From positions 1,458,501 through 1,522,500 of the forward strand of contig OZ037853.1 of the NCBI GenBank assembly GCA_964035575.1: DNA of 64,000 nucleotides, written 5' to 3'. The translations under genes were made by a program, and so were the position numbers. The notes under the pieces are model-generated. The model was not told the DNA's origin and ran no database searches. It worked only from the letters and a program-made list of their open reading frames with translations. How positions within the stretch are numbered: position 1 is the stretch's first letter; each line of letters opens with the position of its first letter. Shown here piece by piece: positions 17,802 to 27,505 of this stretch. Origin of the DNA: Rhynchopus sp. YZ270_cl-10. Taxonomy: Eukaryota; Euglenozoa; Diplonemea; Diplonemida; Diplonemidae.

Positions 17802-18977
17802 ATGAGGGTGCTCTGCAGCAGCTCAGGGCAGACTGCGACCATCAACGCAGATCTAGGGGACACGGTAGGGACGCTCTGTGCCCGGGTGGCAGAACGTCTT
17901 CATGACGTCGATGCGGCTGAGGTCCTGCTGTTCCGCCGCACGGCCGACGGTGCTGTGTTGGGGCTCGGCACAGCCGGGGCACGTGTACAAGACACAGAGC
18001 TCGCACTGCACACCGAGACACTCCTCGCAGCAACGTGCCCACTCACATGGCACACACCTGCAGCGTACTCGGTGGACATACCCCTTGCTGTCTCACAGTG
18101 CAGACGGTGGTGTCTCACACGGAGTACTGTCATCGACTTAACCATGGGCACTCATGCCGCCTCCCCGACAGCACAGTGCACAGACCTGTATGCAGTAGGC
18201 ATCTCTCACCGCTTTGTCGCCGCTGCCGTCAGCACGATGACGGTGCAGCTCCTCGACCGCGCCGAGGGGACGCTCCTGCACACCCTCTGCTGCGACGGCA
18301 CCGTTAACTCTCTTGCATTCTCCACCTGCGCCGATATCGTGGTGGTTGCCAGCACCGCTGGGGTCTACATCTTCAGCACAACCTCAGGAGAATGTGTCCG
18401 CCACATCGGCGGCTGGTGTTTCGAGGTGCAGGTGTCCAGGTGTGCACGATGGGCGATTTTCCGCACCTCCACGTTGACCCTGCAGGATTTAACAAATGGG
18501 GTGCAGGTCTGGGAAAGTCCGGTCGGGGATAATGGCTGTAGTGCTTGCTTTTCGCCGTGTAGCAGCTGGGTGGGTGCATCGTGCGGGAGACATGTTGTGG
18601 TGTTCAGGAGGAGCTCGGGGGTGGCGGAGCATACCTTGAAGCATGTGGCCGCGGTGCGTGCTGTTGCGTTTAGTGTGGAATGTGTGTTCAGCAGCGCTGC
18701 AGGGCAGGTCGTGCAGTGGGATATGGCGACTGCGGCGCCCCTGCATGTCTTCACATCGTCGGTGGAGGTTCTCACGCTCGCGGTATCGAACGACAGTATG
18801 ACGCTCCTTTTCGGGCATGATTCGGGGGTCACAATACATCGTGTGCCCGCACCCGAGGCACGGCAGATAGCATCGGGCGGAGAGGCTGTCGATGTCGAGG
18901 CTGATGGAGCGGAAGGGGGTGGTGTGCCAAAAGGGGGTTCAGAAAGTCAGAGCGTAAAGTGTTGCGCCTGTTGCTGA
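17802..18977 (+). CDS. Ubiquitin-like/WD40 protein with cysteine tail
   Basis: A 391-residue protein from ATG 17802; the open frame begins slightly earlier at a GTG, but the ubiquitin-like fold begins exactly at this methionine. Residues 1-75 (MRVLCSSSGQTATINADLGD, then TVGTLCARVAERL, then VLLFRR) follow the ubiquitin-like beta-grasp plan. Residues ~85-355 are degenerate WD40 blades, recognisable from segments such as AVGISHRFVAAAVS, VNSLAFSTCADIVVVAS and VRAVAFSVECVFSSAAGQVV-QWD. A Gly/Glu-rich linker leads to the C-terminus KCCACC. Four cysteines at the extreme end suggest lipid anchoring (palmitoylation or Rab-like CC prenylation), as in membrane-anchored ubiquitin-fold proteins. It is a scaffold by fold and no enzyme motif is present. 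It is not a paralogue of the giant genes beyond sharing WD40. Confidence 0.7.
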   Translation: MRVLCSSSGQTATINADLGDTVGTLCARVAERLHDVDAAEVLLFRRTADGAVLGLGTAGARVQDTELALHTETLLAATCPLTWHTPAAYSVDIPLAVSQCRRWCLTRSTVIDLTMGTHAASPTAQCTDLYAVGISHRFVAAAVSTMTVQLLDRAEGTLLHTLCCDGTVNSLAFSTCADIVVVASTAGVYIFSTTSGECVRHIGGWCFEVQVSRCARWAIFRTSTLTLQDLTNGVQVWESPVGDNGCSACFSPCSSWVGASCGRHVVVFRRSSGVAEHTLKHVAAVRAVAFSVECVFSSAAGQVVQWDMATAAPLHVFTSSVEVLTLAVSNDSMTLLFGHDSGVTIHRVPAPEARQIASGGEAVDVEADGAEGGGVPKGGSESQSVKCCACC

Positions 18978-19956
18978 ATATAAGGTGGGGGTTTTTTTTT
19001 TAAGGTGGTGAGTTGGGTATGTTTGAAAACCCAATGGTTGGGTAATGTTACCTTAGCTTGATCTTTTAGTTGCTGAAAAACAAAATAAAATTCACGCTTT
19101 TAAAAAAAGCGGAAGAACGAAAGTAGTCTGTGAACCAACCTAAAGTAATATTGATCCCTTTTCCCCCTCTTTCTTTTCTAATGATAGTTATTCGTTGTTG
19201 CGGTTGTGTCATTGATGCTGCAGTGCAGAAGCACAGTTGTGTTGGTATCTCAATATTTTACATCTTCGGCGAAGGGTCCACCCATCAGGGTCACCGCTCA
19301 CCAATGGTGTACGTTATTTTATTTACGTGGGTCAGTCGGAGGTGCGTCAGCATACGCCATTTATTTGTACCACATTTTGTTTCCTTTTTTTCAACCTTTT
19401 GTTGGTTGCAGGGAGTACTTTGTGCTGTCATTGTAAGCTAGCAGCGTATAGTGTGTCAGTCAGAGGTGTCATGCATCAATACCCGACCATTTCTTTCAGA
19501 TTATGAGATATGCATTTTAGTGTAGGAGGTGATGTCTCCGTGAAAAGGAGGCTTTTTTCGGTCTTTTTGACTTAATCTTTTTGCGGAGGGTGTGCCTGCG
19601 TCAATTAACTAACTACGTTATTCGTCTCTCCTTTTTCCCTTTTTAGTTGAGGACCACTTTTCCTTGGCGCCATGCATTCGTTGAGCGCTCGTTAAAGAAG
19701 TCTGCATTTTTTTTTCCAAATTTTAATTCGAAAACGCTTTTGTGAATTAATTCATTGTGCGGCACAGGCAGATTCATGCCCCGTCCCGCACTGTTTCTTT
19801 TTCTTACTAGTAAAGATGTGTGTGCACGAGAGGCACGTTTTCTTTTCCTTCATTACACTTTATTTCTTCCACCGGTACACAGGTCATGTACCAAAGGTAC
19901 ACTGTCACGAAGGGGTTGTGTTTCAATTCATATTTCTTTGTTTTTCTAGCCCTTTA
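18978..19956. other. AT-rich gene-free spacer
   Basis: No ORF with domain character. It contains three copies of the GTCAGTCGGAGG-type motif (about 19327, 19451, 19584) and a copy of a short dispersed sequence around 19885-19925 (CATGTACCAAAGGT and CTGTCACGAAGGGG) related to pieces at about 453-470 and 4645-4670. Confidence 0.5.
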
Positions 19957-21199
19957 CTGGGGGGGGGGGCGAATAGAAGACCCCCCCCTTGTATTCACCA
20001 TGTCAGCGCTTTTTTTAGGGGGGTTTTCAAACATAAAATTATTCGATAAATATTTTATGGTCCGTTGAATACAAGACCCTTTTAGGATTTAGCATAGCGT
20101 AAAAAATTAATTTTGTTACAGTATCATACTTGGACCGCCCGAAATATATTTCGGGCATTTCGGGCGAATTAGGGGCGGATTTCGGGCGATTTTGTGCGCC
20201 CGAAGTCGCCCGAAAACGCCCGAAAGCAGATTTCGGGCGAATTCGGGCGCTTTTTCCGTAGTGAAAACCGACTAGGTAGGGTTCTACTCATTTTCGCAAA
20301 AAAACTTTTTATATTTGGAAATATTTGATGTCAAATCTGTCAAAATAAGCAAGCAACGAAAACTTTTGTACACCTGAGTGCACTTTGGAGGCCCGTGAGA
20401 ATCACCACCAAATTACGGGTTTTCTGACTATCATTTGCTTATTCCTACCCAAAACACACTATGATGAACCGGGTTTTCACTATTTTTTCGTATTTCAGGG
20501 TGAATTTTTGTGAATTTTCGGGTCACTGGGTGGTTCTGACCCATTCTCGGGGTGTTTCGGGCCTGTAGTTGCTCAGGAGATGCCCAAAAACGTGAAAAAT
20601 TGCCTTTTTACGTTTTTAGTAGTATTTTAGTGTAAATTGTTAGGGAACTCGGTTTTATACGTGGCTGCTAACAGAGCTGCACTCATATAAGTTGGGTTCT
20701 ACTAGGAATTTTTGCTCTATTTTTTTTTTCTTTGAACAAATTTTGTGCCAATCTTTCAAATAAAGCGTTAGATTTTTACACTGATAGCATGCTTCCCAGC
20801 ACACATCAGATACTGGTTCTGCGCCCGAATTCGCCCGAATCTGCCCGAAATCGCCCGAATTCGCCCGAAATGTGCCCAAATTCGCCCGAAACGCGCCCGA
20901 ATTCGCCCGAATTACGTATAAATTCCCTTTAAAACGCCCGAAATATATTTCGGGCACATTTCGGGCGCTCGGGATCCGCGCCCGAAAAATTCGCCCGAAT
21001 TCGCCCGAAATATATTTCGGGCGGTCCAAGTATGCAGTATGCTAAATACAAGACCCTACTAGGGTCTTGTATGCTACACGCAAGCCCACTAGGGTCTTCT
21101 ATTCTAAAATATATTTTATGAAAACGGCCAAAAAAAAGGGGGTCTTCTATTCGGCGGGGTCTTGTATTCGGCAAGGGTCTTCTATTCGCCCCCCCCCAG
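19957..21199. mobile_element. Outer inverted-repeat element with TA duplication (Tc1/mariner-type MITE), interrupted
   Basis: The left end reads CTGGGGGGGGGGGCGAATAG and the right end is its inverted complement with a slightly shorter G/C tract (11 G versus 9 C). Both ends are flanked by TA (19955-19956, 21200-21201), the target-site duplication typical of Tc1/mariner elements. Sub-terminal GAATACAAGACCC and GGGTCTTGTATT motifs recur on both arms. Removing the nested element leaves ~327 bases with no coding capacity, i.e. a MITE. Confidence 0.7.
20125..21034. mobile_element. 910-base inverted-repeat element nested in the outer MITE
   Basis: Perfect 32-base terminal inverted repeats begin CATACTTGGACCGCCC and contain the palindrome CGAAATATATTTCG. 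They are flanked by a direct 6-base duplication CAGTAT (20119-20124 and 21035-21040). Both sub-terminal regions carry many TTCGGGCGAA-type repeats in opposite orientation, giving a large foldback with an AT-rich centre. No transposase is encoded, so it is non-autonomous. A 6-base duplication fits few DNA-transposon superfamilies; I do not assign one. Confidence 0.8.
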
Positions 21200-21417
21200 T
21201 AAGGACCGTTCAGGTTTTTGGATTTTGGGGGTCAACTCTCCCCCGGCAGTAAAATATTAAGAGATAATTTTTTTTGACCAAATCTGGCGGCATTTGAAAG
21301 ATTTTGCACAAATCTTTCCAACGGAATCAAAAAATCGAAAAATCGAAAATCAACTATTTTTTTAGAGTGGTGCGAGCCTTTTATTTTTGAGAATTTTTCT
21401 GAACAAAAATTTTTTTT

Positions 21418-21629
21418 CGGTGACATGACACTTGTGACATATCGTAGGAAATCTTTTAGTATGCGCGAAGACGATTCTTGTGCTCCTCATTCTCCCCCAC
21501 ACTATGTCAATACAACAGGTTAGACCGTTTGGTCTGGGAGGGTTTGGGGTTTCTTCTTTCTCTCAGTTCAATCTTGAACAATTTCGAGAGGAGTTTTATT
21601 TATTTTTCAAAAAAACAAAAAAAAAAAAA
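21418..21629 (+). mobile_element. A-tailed retroposon-like repeat, copy 1
   Basis: Bases 21418-21608 are identical over 191 bases to 26180-26370, and each ends TTTATTTATTTTTC followed by an A-rich tail (here 21 bases with one C). Identical body plus A-tails of different length is the hallmark of a retroposed RNA (SINE-like). The body has no ORF of note and no clear pol III A/B boxes. Confidence 0.6.
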
Positions 21630-21689
21630 TGAAGTACAGAACATGTGAACAAGTGACATATTCTCACTGTCATGACGCTTCTCCGTCGT

Positions 21690-23215
21690 ACGAGGACACC
21701 TGCGCCGATCCAACAACTTTGGTATAAGAACCATTTGTTGTTAGTTTTCTACACCTGCGCCGCTGCAACAAGTAGGTATAAGAACCTCTTGTTGTTTATT
21801 TCCTACACCTACGCCGACACAACAACTAGGTATAAGAACCTCTTGTTGTTTGTTTTCTACACCTACGCCGACACAACAACTAGGTATAAGAACCTCTTGT
21901 TGTTAGTTTTCTACACCTACGCCGCCACAACAACTAGGTATAAGAACCTCTTGTTGTTTATTTTCTACACCTACGCCGACACAACAACTAGGTATAAGAA
22001 CCTCTTGTTGTTAGTTTTCTACACCTACGCCGCCACAACAACTAGGTATAAGAACCTCTTGTTGTTTGTTTTCTACACCTACGCCGCCACAACAACTAGG
22101 TATAAGAACCTCTTGTTGTTTGTTTTCTACACCTACGCCTCCACAACAACTAGGTATAAGAACCTCTTGTTGTTAGTTTTCTACACCTACGCCGCCACAA
22201 CAACTAGGTATAAGAACCTCTTGTTGTTTGTTTTCTACACCTACGCCGCCACAACAACTAGGTATAAGAACCTCTTGTTGTTTGTTTTCTACACCTACGC
22301 CGACACAACAACTAGGTATAAGAACCTCTTGTTGTTTATTTCCTACACCTACGCCGATACAACAACTAGGTATAAGAACCTCTTGTTATTTATTTCCTAC
22401 ACCTACACCGATACAACAACTAGGTATAAGAACCTCTTGTTGTTTATTTCCTACACCTGCGCCGCCACAACAACTAGGTATAAGAACCTCTTGTTGTTAG
22501 TTTTCTACACCTACGCCGCCACAACAACTAGGTATAAGAACCTCTTGTTGTTTATTTCCTACACCTACACCGATACAACAACTAGGTATAAGAACCTCTT
22601 GTTGTTTATTTCCTACACCTACACCGATACAACAACTAGGTATAAGAACCTCTTGTTGTTTATTTCCTACACCTACGCCGACACAACAACTAGGTATAAG
22701 AACCTCTTGTTGTTTTATTTCCTACACCTGCGCCGCCACAACAACTAGGTATAAGAACCTCTTGTTGTTTATTTCCTACACCTACGCCGATACAACAACT
22801 AGGTATAAGAACCTCTTGTTATTTATTTCCTACACCTACACCGATACAACAACTAGGTATAAGAACCTCTTGTTGTTTATTTCCTACACCTACACCGATA
22901 CAACAACTAGGTATAAGAACCTCTTGTTGTTTATTTCCTACACCTACGCCGATACAACAACTAGGTATAAGAACCTCTTGTTATTTATTTCCTACACCTA
23001 CACCGATACAACAACTAGGTATAAGAACCTCTTGTTATTTATTTCCTACACCTACACCGATACAACAACTAGGTATAAGAACCTCTTGTTGTTTATTTCC
23101 TACACCTGCGCCGCCACAACAACTTGGTATAAGAACCATTTGTTGTTTATTTTCTACACCTACGCCGCTCAAACAACTTGGTATAAGAACCATTTGTTGT
23201 TACTTTGTGCACCTT
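21690..23215 (+). repeat. 54-base minisatellite, ~28 units
   Basis: Units contain AACAACTAGGTATAAGAACC and TCTTGTTGTT, then a variable TTTATTTCCTACACCTACGCCGA-like part. CAACAA pairs with TTGTTG and AGGT with ACCT, so each unit can form a hairpin. As 54 is a multiple of 3 and the unit has no stop in one frame, an 18-residue repeat peptide (RYKNLLLF.SYTYADTTT) reads through 21672-22748 and, after a one-base insertion near 22713, again from 22762 to 23247. Variation among units affects codons as freely as elsewhere, so I favour non-coding. Confidence 0.9.
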
Positions 23216-24214
23216 CTTCGCGCCGACAAAGGAACTGTATACGGTAGCGGAGCCCCTGATTCTACACTCTTTCGCCGCTCCGACAAATGTTCCTCTAAGA
23301 AGGGCACCCCTCGCCGGTTTGCCGTGTTCTAGTCCCTAAAAGGAAGGTCACTCTGCTGATTTGGGGTTCGAGTCCCTAAAAGAAGGGCACCCTTGAAGTT
23401 TTGGACTGTGAATATGCTACCAGTTACAACACCGCGCCATCCCCACACACGCGGGGTGCGAATATGCGAAAAACGTTCTCTACGACGCTGTTTTGCGCAC
23501 AGCCCAGAGTCAGCCTTAGGGGTTTCAGTCAGCGTTTTTTTTTGACGACATCATCCGACCTACGGGGTTTTGGCATTAAATACGAAAGGCCTTCAAATGC
23601 TGGGATATCACAGAGGACAGCAGTTACGTGGAGATTCCCGGATGTGCTGTCCAGATCTGCCAACACGGACACAGTACATTACAATCACCCGCACCCCAGA
23701 GAAGTTGTCTCGCAGTACCTAGAGGTGGCAGCCAGCTCCCTTCTCCGACCACCCCATCGGACCACCCAAACCCACTCAAGTGCACAGAGCGCGACACTCG
23801 CAAACGGCGACCTGTGAAGGAACCGCCCTCGACTTCCAAGACGGCATCCTCTCAGACTGCCCTGCGTGGCCACCGGTGTCAGACATCAACAGGCTTTACT
23901 GCCCAGATGGATTCAGCACAAAGGATGTCCTGGCATTTTCCTTCGTACCATCGATTAAGGTCCTCGACACAGATGACAGGATTCCAAAAATTACGTTTTC
24001 CCGTGCCAAACTACAACATCGACTTCACGAGACAGTGTGCTTCAACATACCTTCAACTATGATGGCAAGCGGTTTTTGGAGCCTGTGCCACATGCATCGA
24101 AGGCCAAAGGGGTGTGCGGATGTCGAAATGTTCTGCACCTTTCTACCGTGCGGTCAACTACTTCCAGGGACTGCAGAACTACCACCCCGTCGCACTGATC
24201 ACCCTCCGCCCTGA
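23216..24214. other. Unassigned sequence between minisatellite and eEF2 pseudogene
   Basis: Positions 23295-23400 hold two to three diverged ~45-base units (AGAAGGGCACCC, GTTC-AGTCCCTAAAAG). From about 23580 the base composition becomes gene-like and GC-richer, and overlapping ORFs of ~140 codons exist (23401-23817, 23628-24062, 23780-24214), but none shows a domain I recognise. They may be decayed exons of the same or another pseudogene. Confidence 0.4.
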
Positions 24215-24790
24215 TCATGTACGTGTCGACGATGGTTCCGCGGCAGACAAGAGACACTTCATCGCTTTCGGACGTGTCTTTCTCTGAGAAGATCAAGGCC
24301 GGACAGAAGGCACGCATCAGGGTCCCAACTACGAGTACGGAACCAAAAAGGACATGGCTGTGAAGAACATCCAGCGTCGCAGCGATTGTACCCTGCTCAG
24401 AATGGAGCGTTACCAGGAGGCCGTGTTGAGGACGTGCCCTGTGGTAACATTTGTGAAGACTGCGACCATAACCGACGAGAAGGAGAACGAGTGCTACCCT
24501 GAAGGACATTGAAGTACACTGTATCGCCCGTTGTGCGTGTCGCTGTGGAGTGCTCCTCGCCCGCCGACCTGCCAAAGCTTGTTGAGGGACTGAAGAGTCT
24601 GTCGAAATCCTACCCGCTTATGCAGTGCTCGATTGAGGAATCGGGAGAGCACATCATCGCCGAAGCGGGAGAGCTTCGTTTTGATATCTGCCTGAAGGAT
24701 CTTCAGGAGGACTACATGGCTGTGTCAAGTGGAAGATCTACGAGCCGTTGCGTCGCTCCGTGAGACCATCACCGAAGTGTCTGACGAACA
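24215..24790 (+). pseudogene. Translation elongation factor 2 (eEF2) pseudogene fragment
   Basis: Across shifting forward frames the translation matches eEF2 domains II-III: ADKRHFIAFGRVF, then FSEKIKAGQKARI, GPNYEYGTKKDMAVKNIQR, RYQEAV-EDVPCGN, then a good continuous block from about 24513 ([55 protein letters not shown]) and finally [12 protein letters not shown]. At least four frame changes separate these pieces, and the GTPase domain and domains IV-V are not recognisable, so it is a decayed partial copy of a host gene. The native sequence would be around residues 380-600 of ~840. The active eEF2 gene must lie elsewhere. Confidence 0.8.
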
Positions 24791-26062
24791 AGCACACCCA
24801 TCTTTTCTGCAGGGGAGCGCTCCTTGAAGACAACTACCACCATTACTACACAGACTCATGACGACGGGGTGAGCACTCCGAAGGATGTCTGCAACAAGAA
24901 CTTACCAGCACTAGTAGTAGTCTACGCCTTCCCACCCAACTGCGGGGGCCGCTTATCTGCTTCCGTGCGCATCATCGATACCAGCAGCAACAGCTCCACA
25001 GAAGCCCACCTGCTTCAGAGAGACATCAACCTGCACGCGACCACGACCGACGCCTTCGAGGACTTCCCCGTGAGGATACAAGTTCGTTTACATGAAATAC
25101 GGAGTACATACTTGTGGTGACCCTACTGCCGATGCTGTATTTTGTTTGACTGAAATCCCCTATAGGAGGCCACTATTTGGCTAAAGTCCTCCAGATGAGG
25201 AAACCTTTTGTTGACCGAAGTCCTCCGGAGTAGGCAACTTTTGAGGGGTCTCGTTTAAGAGGTGAAGTACTCAGCAAAGTTTACTGTAAGCCCTCCGAGA
25301 GAGGTTTCCATTGCTGAAGCCCTGAAGATTGACACGCATGGTGAGGTGGAAGACAACAGCGCCAGATAGTAGATGTCGAAGCTGGCGTTTCGCGGAGTGC
25401 CCCGACGCTGTACAACACGAAGAATCAGCAGGCAGCAACAAGAAGACGAGAGAGAGAACCTCCGCTCCGTTGTGCAGGAACATCGAAATAGTAGACGAAG
25501 CGATCCCGACGCACGACAGCGATTACTCGACGCCGATTGCAAAATTATAGGCAAGCTTCTAAACCACAGCTAGCGATATAGAGGCAACCGGACTGTTGTT
25601 TTCCAAGAGAGACAACTTGTGACCGTTTAGAAGTTCACTTCTTTTGCAGGGGCCTCCGATCTTTTTGTCGCACCCAGACTCGTGAACACAGCCATCATCC
25701 AATCTCTCACGCACCCGTTCTACACCATGCTCATTACATGAACACAACAACGTGCGTGCCTAAATTACTGTTGGGGGATTTTTCATCATCGGAACAATGC
25801 CTTTGTGGTATCCTACGCAGCTGTTGCGTTACAAGAACGTATCTAAGGTAAGTGACGAAGCACGCGAGACTTCGGGCCATCATATATCATTTTTATCTCA
25901 ATCCCTGCATCGTAGGAGACAGTTACGCAGTTACTCTATTTATTTGCAGCCACACAGAACAATTTCGGGCCAGATCTCCTCCCGCGCTCCTGGATGGATC
26001 ATCCCGTTTCGCTGAAGAAGTTTTTTTCGCGTAGCGTCCCTTGAGGGTCCCAAGGGTCCTGG
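24791..26062. other. Gene-free region with small tandem repeats and an intron-like segment
   Basis: Short ORFs (e.g. 24824-25120, 25329-25550) have no recognised domain, though composition around 24880-25110 is gene-like. Positions 25139-25245 hold about three imperfect ~35-base units built on GACTGAAATCC, GGCTAAAGTCCTCC and GACCGAAGTCCTCC. At 25848-25915 an AAG-GTAAGT...TAG segment resembles a 68-base intron and contains a divergent stem-loop copy. Confidence 0.4.
25848..25915 (+). repeat. Dispersed stem-loop motif, copy h, inside an intron-like segment
   Basis: GTAAGTGAC, then CGAAG...CTTCG around CACGCGAGA, then GGGCCATCATATATC. The stem CTAAG/CTTAG of other copies has become CGAAG/CTTCG, a compensatory change. 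The segment starts with the consensus donor GTAAGT after AAG and ends in a pyrimidine-containing stretch with TAG. Confidence 0.5.
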
Positions 26063-26179
26063 GTGTGATCTGGGGTGAGGAAGCGTTCCAACTTTTCAAC
26101 CTCTTCCCCAATTTACCTTTCACGCCTTTTTTACCCTCCCCCGTTTTAGAATCAACAGAGAGTGTACGTTAAGATTTTT
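26063..26179. repeat. 117-base direct duplication, left copy
   Basis: Identical as far as I can read to 26469-26585 (offset 406). It flanks the A-tailed insertion on its left. It contains GGGG...GAGG and CCTC...CCCC arms and resembles the ~105-base dispersed repeat at 932 and 8352. Confidence 0.8.
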
Positions 26180-26369
26180 CGGTGACATGACACTTGTGAC
26201 ATATCGTAGGAAATCTTTTAGTATGCGCGAAGACGATTCTTGTGCTCCTCATTCTCCCCCACACTATGTCAATACAACAGGTTAGACCGTTTGGTCTGGG
26301 AGGGTTTGGGGTTTCTTCTTTCTCTCAGTTCAATCTTGAACAATTTCGAGAGGAGTTTTATTTATTTTT

Positions 26370-26404
<35 letters not shown>

Positions 26405-26468
26405 AGAAGGGAGTAGGTTTCATCGTCAGAAGAACCCACCCTATTCAAACCCAAACCTTTGTATTGTA
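26180..26468 (+). mobile_element. A-tailed retroposon-like repeat, copy 2, between long direct repeats
   Basis: The 191-base body is identical to 21418-21608, followed by an unbroken run of 30 A (26371-26400) and a further 68 bases without homology to copy 1. The insertion is bracketed by the 117-base direct duplication. A target-site duplication this long is unusual for target-primed reverse transcription; alternatively the duplication arose by local tandem duplication around the insertion. Confidence 0.6.
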
Positions 26469-26585
26469 GTGTGATCTGGGGTGAGGAAGCGTTCCAACTT
26501 TTCAACCTCTTCCCCAATTTACCTTTCACGCCTTTTTTACCCTCCCCCGTTTTAGAATCAACAGAGAGTGTACGTTAAGATTTTT
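26469..26585. repeat. 117-base direct duplication, right copy
   Basis: Partner of 26063-26179; starts GTGTGATCTGGGGTGAGGAA and ends GTACGTTAAGATTTTT. Beyond it the sequence continues into the 3' side of the piggyBac remnant. Confidence 0.8.
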
Positions 26586-26640
26586 GATAAACTCCCCGAC
26601 ATTATTTCAAGTCGAAAACGGCGTATTTTGAAAGATCTGT

Positions 26641-27147
26641 TCAAAATCTTTGAAAATAAAAAAAAATTCGATAAAAAAGTCGGAGTAGAAATTTTCTGAA
26701 ACAGCTGCACAAGGTTAGCAGCAATGTTGGAATACATGAGTTGTGAACGATTTTCCCTAAACACGTGTATATCTGTAAGAAAAAGTACAAAAAGTGATCA
26801 AACCTCTTCCCATTCCTCACCTTCCCTCTCTTCGGACCTTCTGGAGTATCCGGAAGCGTCACAAAAGGCAATGCCCGTGTTCCCGGCGTTGCCGATGCTC
26901 GCGTTGTCCTCCTGTTCTCAGCAATAAGCTGCTTCGCCAGTTCACACTTGAACACACTAAGCGACACCTTCTTTTGCTGAGAGCGTTGCAGAGGGAGAAG
27001 GCATTCTGCGCGACACTTCCAAGAAATACCAAAACACTTTCGGTACCAAACTTTAGTCTTGAAGTACCGGCAGGCTAGTGCCATGCGCTGGTCCGACCGA
27101 TCGATCCCTCCCATGCAGGAGTTGAAGACATGCCGAAGACATTATCC
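26641..27147 (-). pseudogene. piggyBac-type transposase C-terminal remnant
   Basis: Reading the minus strand, VFNSCMGGIDRSDQ is the piggyBac (DDE_Tnp_1_7) motif around the last catalytic aspartate, usually YN..MGGVD..DQ. It is followed by the expected ALACRYFKTKVWYRKCF and KCELAKQLIAENRR segments. The frame is open from about 27147 down to 26641. A stop lies a few codons upstream of VFNSC, and the N-terminal ~400 residues with the other catalytic aspartates are absent, so this is a truncated DNA-transposon fossil. No TTAA-anchored ends could be recognised nearby. Confidence 0.75.
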
Positions 27148-27149
27148 AG

Positions 27150-27505
27150 TAGGTGAAAATGGGGGGAATCCCAAAAGTGAAATGGTACCCCTAACCTCTC
27201 CTGTTGATGAGGCTGACAGGGTATGTCAAAATAAATTTATTTTTGCTTCTTTGGAAAGATTTGTCATAAAATCTTTCCAAAGAACCAAAAATCAATGAGA
27301 AATATGCAGTTGTCACCCTCTAATTTTTTTTTTGCAATTCGAAGTGCCCCCAATCCGTAAAAATCCGGAAAATCCCAACAAAAGTGAAATAGTACCCCAA
27401 GTCTCTCCTGTCGGTGAAGGTGCCGGGGGGTGTCAAAAAAAATCAAAACTTGCGTATTTTGAAAGTTGCATTGCAACAAATATTTCCAAAGAAGAAAAAA
27501 TCGAT
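27150..27505. repeat. Diverged ~190-base tandem pair
   Basis: Two copies (about 27150-27300 and 27340-27505) share GGAATCCCAA/GAAAATCCCAA, AAAGTGAAAT-GTACCCC, TCTCTCCTGT, GTGTCAAAA and TTTGGAAAGATT or TTTGAAAGTT blocks, ending in a CTTTCCAAAGAA-like foldback. Similar TTTGAAAG...CTTT foldbacks occur at 21283-21310 and 26625-26660, so this is a dispersed family rather than a gene. Confidence 0.5.

Noticed and set aside
21690-23215. CRISPR array
   Set aside because: Units are contiguous 54-base repeats without unique spacers, in a eukaryotic context.
23365-23375. Perfect pol III B-box GGTTCGAGTCC
   Set aside because: The T-arm stem pairs well, but no A-box or acceptor stem lies at a fitting distance upstream, so neither a tRNA nor a tRNA-derived SINE can be supported.
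23401-24214. Protein-coding gene upstream of the eEF2 fragment
   Set aside because: Overlapping ~140-codon ORFs in several frames show no domain and no start or leader features; left as unassigned.
24215-24790. Functional link between eEF2 pseudogene and the ADP-ribosyltransferases (eEF2 is a classic ADP-ribosylation target)
   Set aside because: The fragment covers domains II-III, not the diphthamide-bearing domain IV, it is broken, and the transferases are of the arginine R-S-ExE type rather than the diphtheria type. Proximity is probably coincidence.
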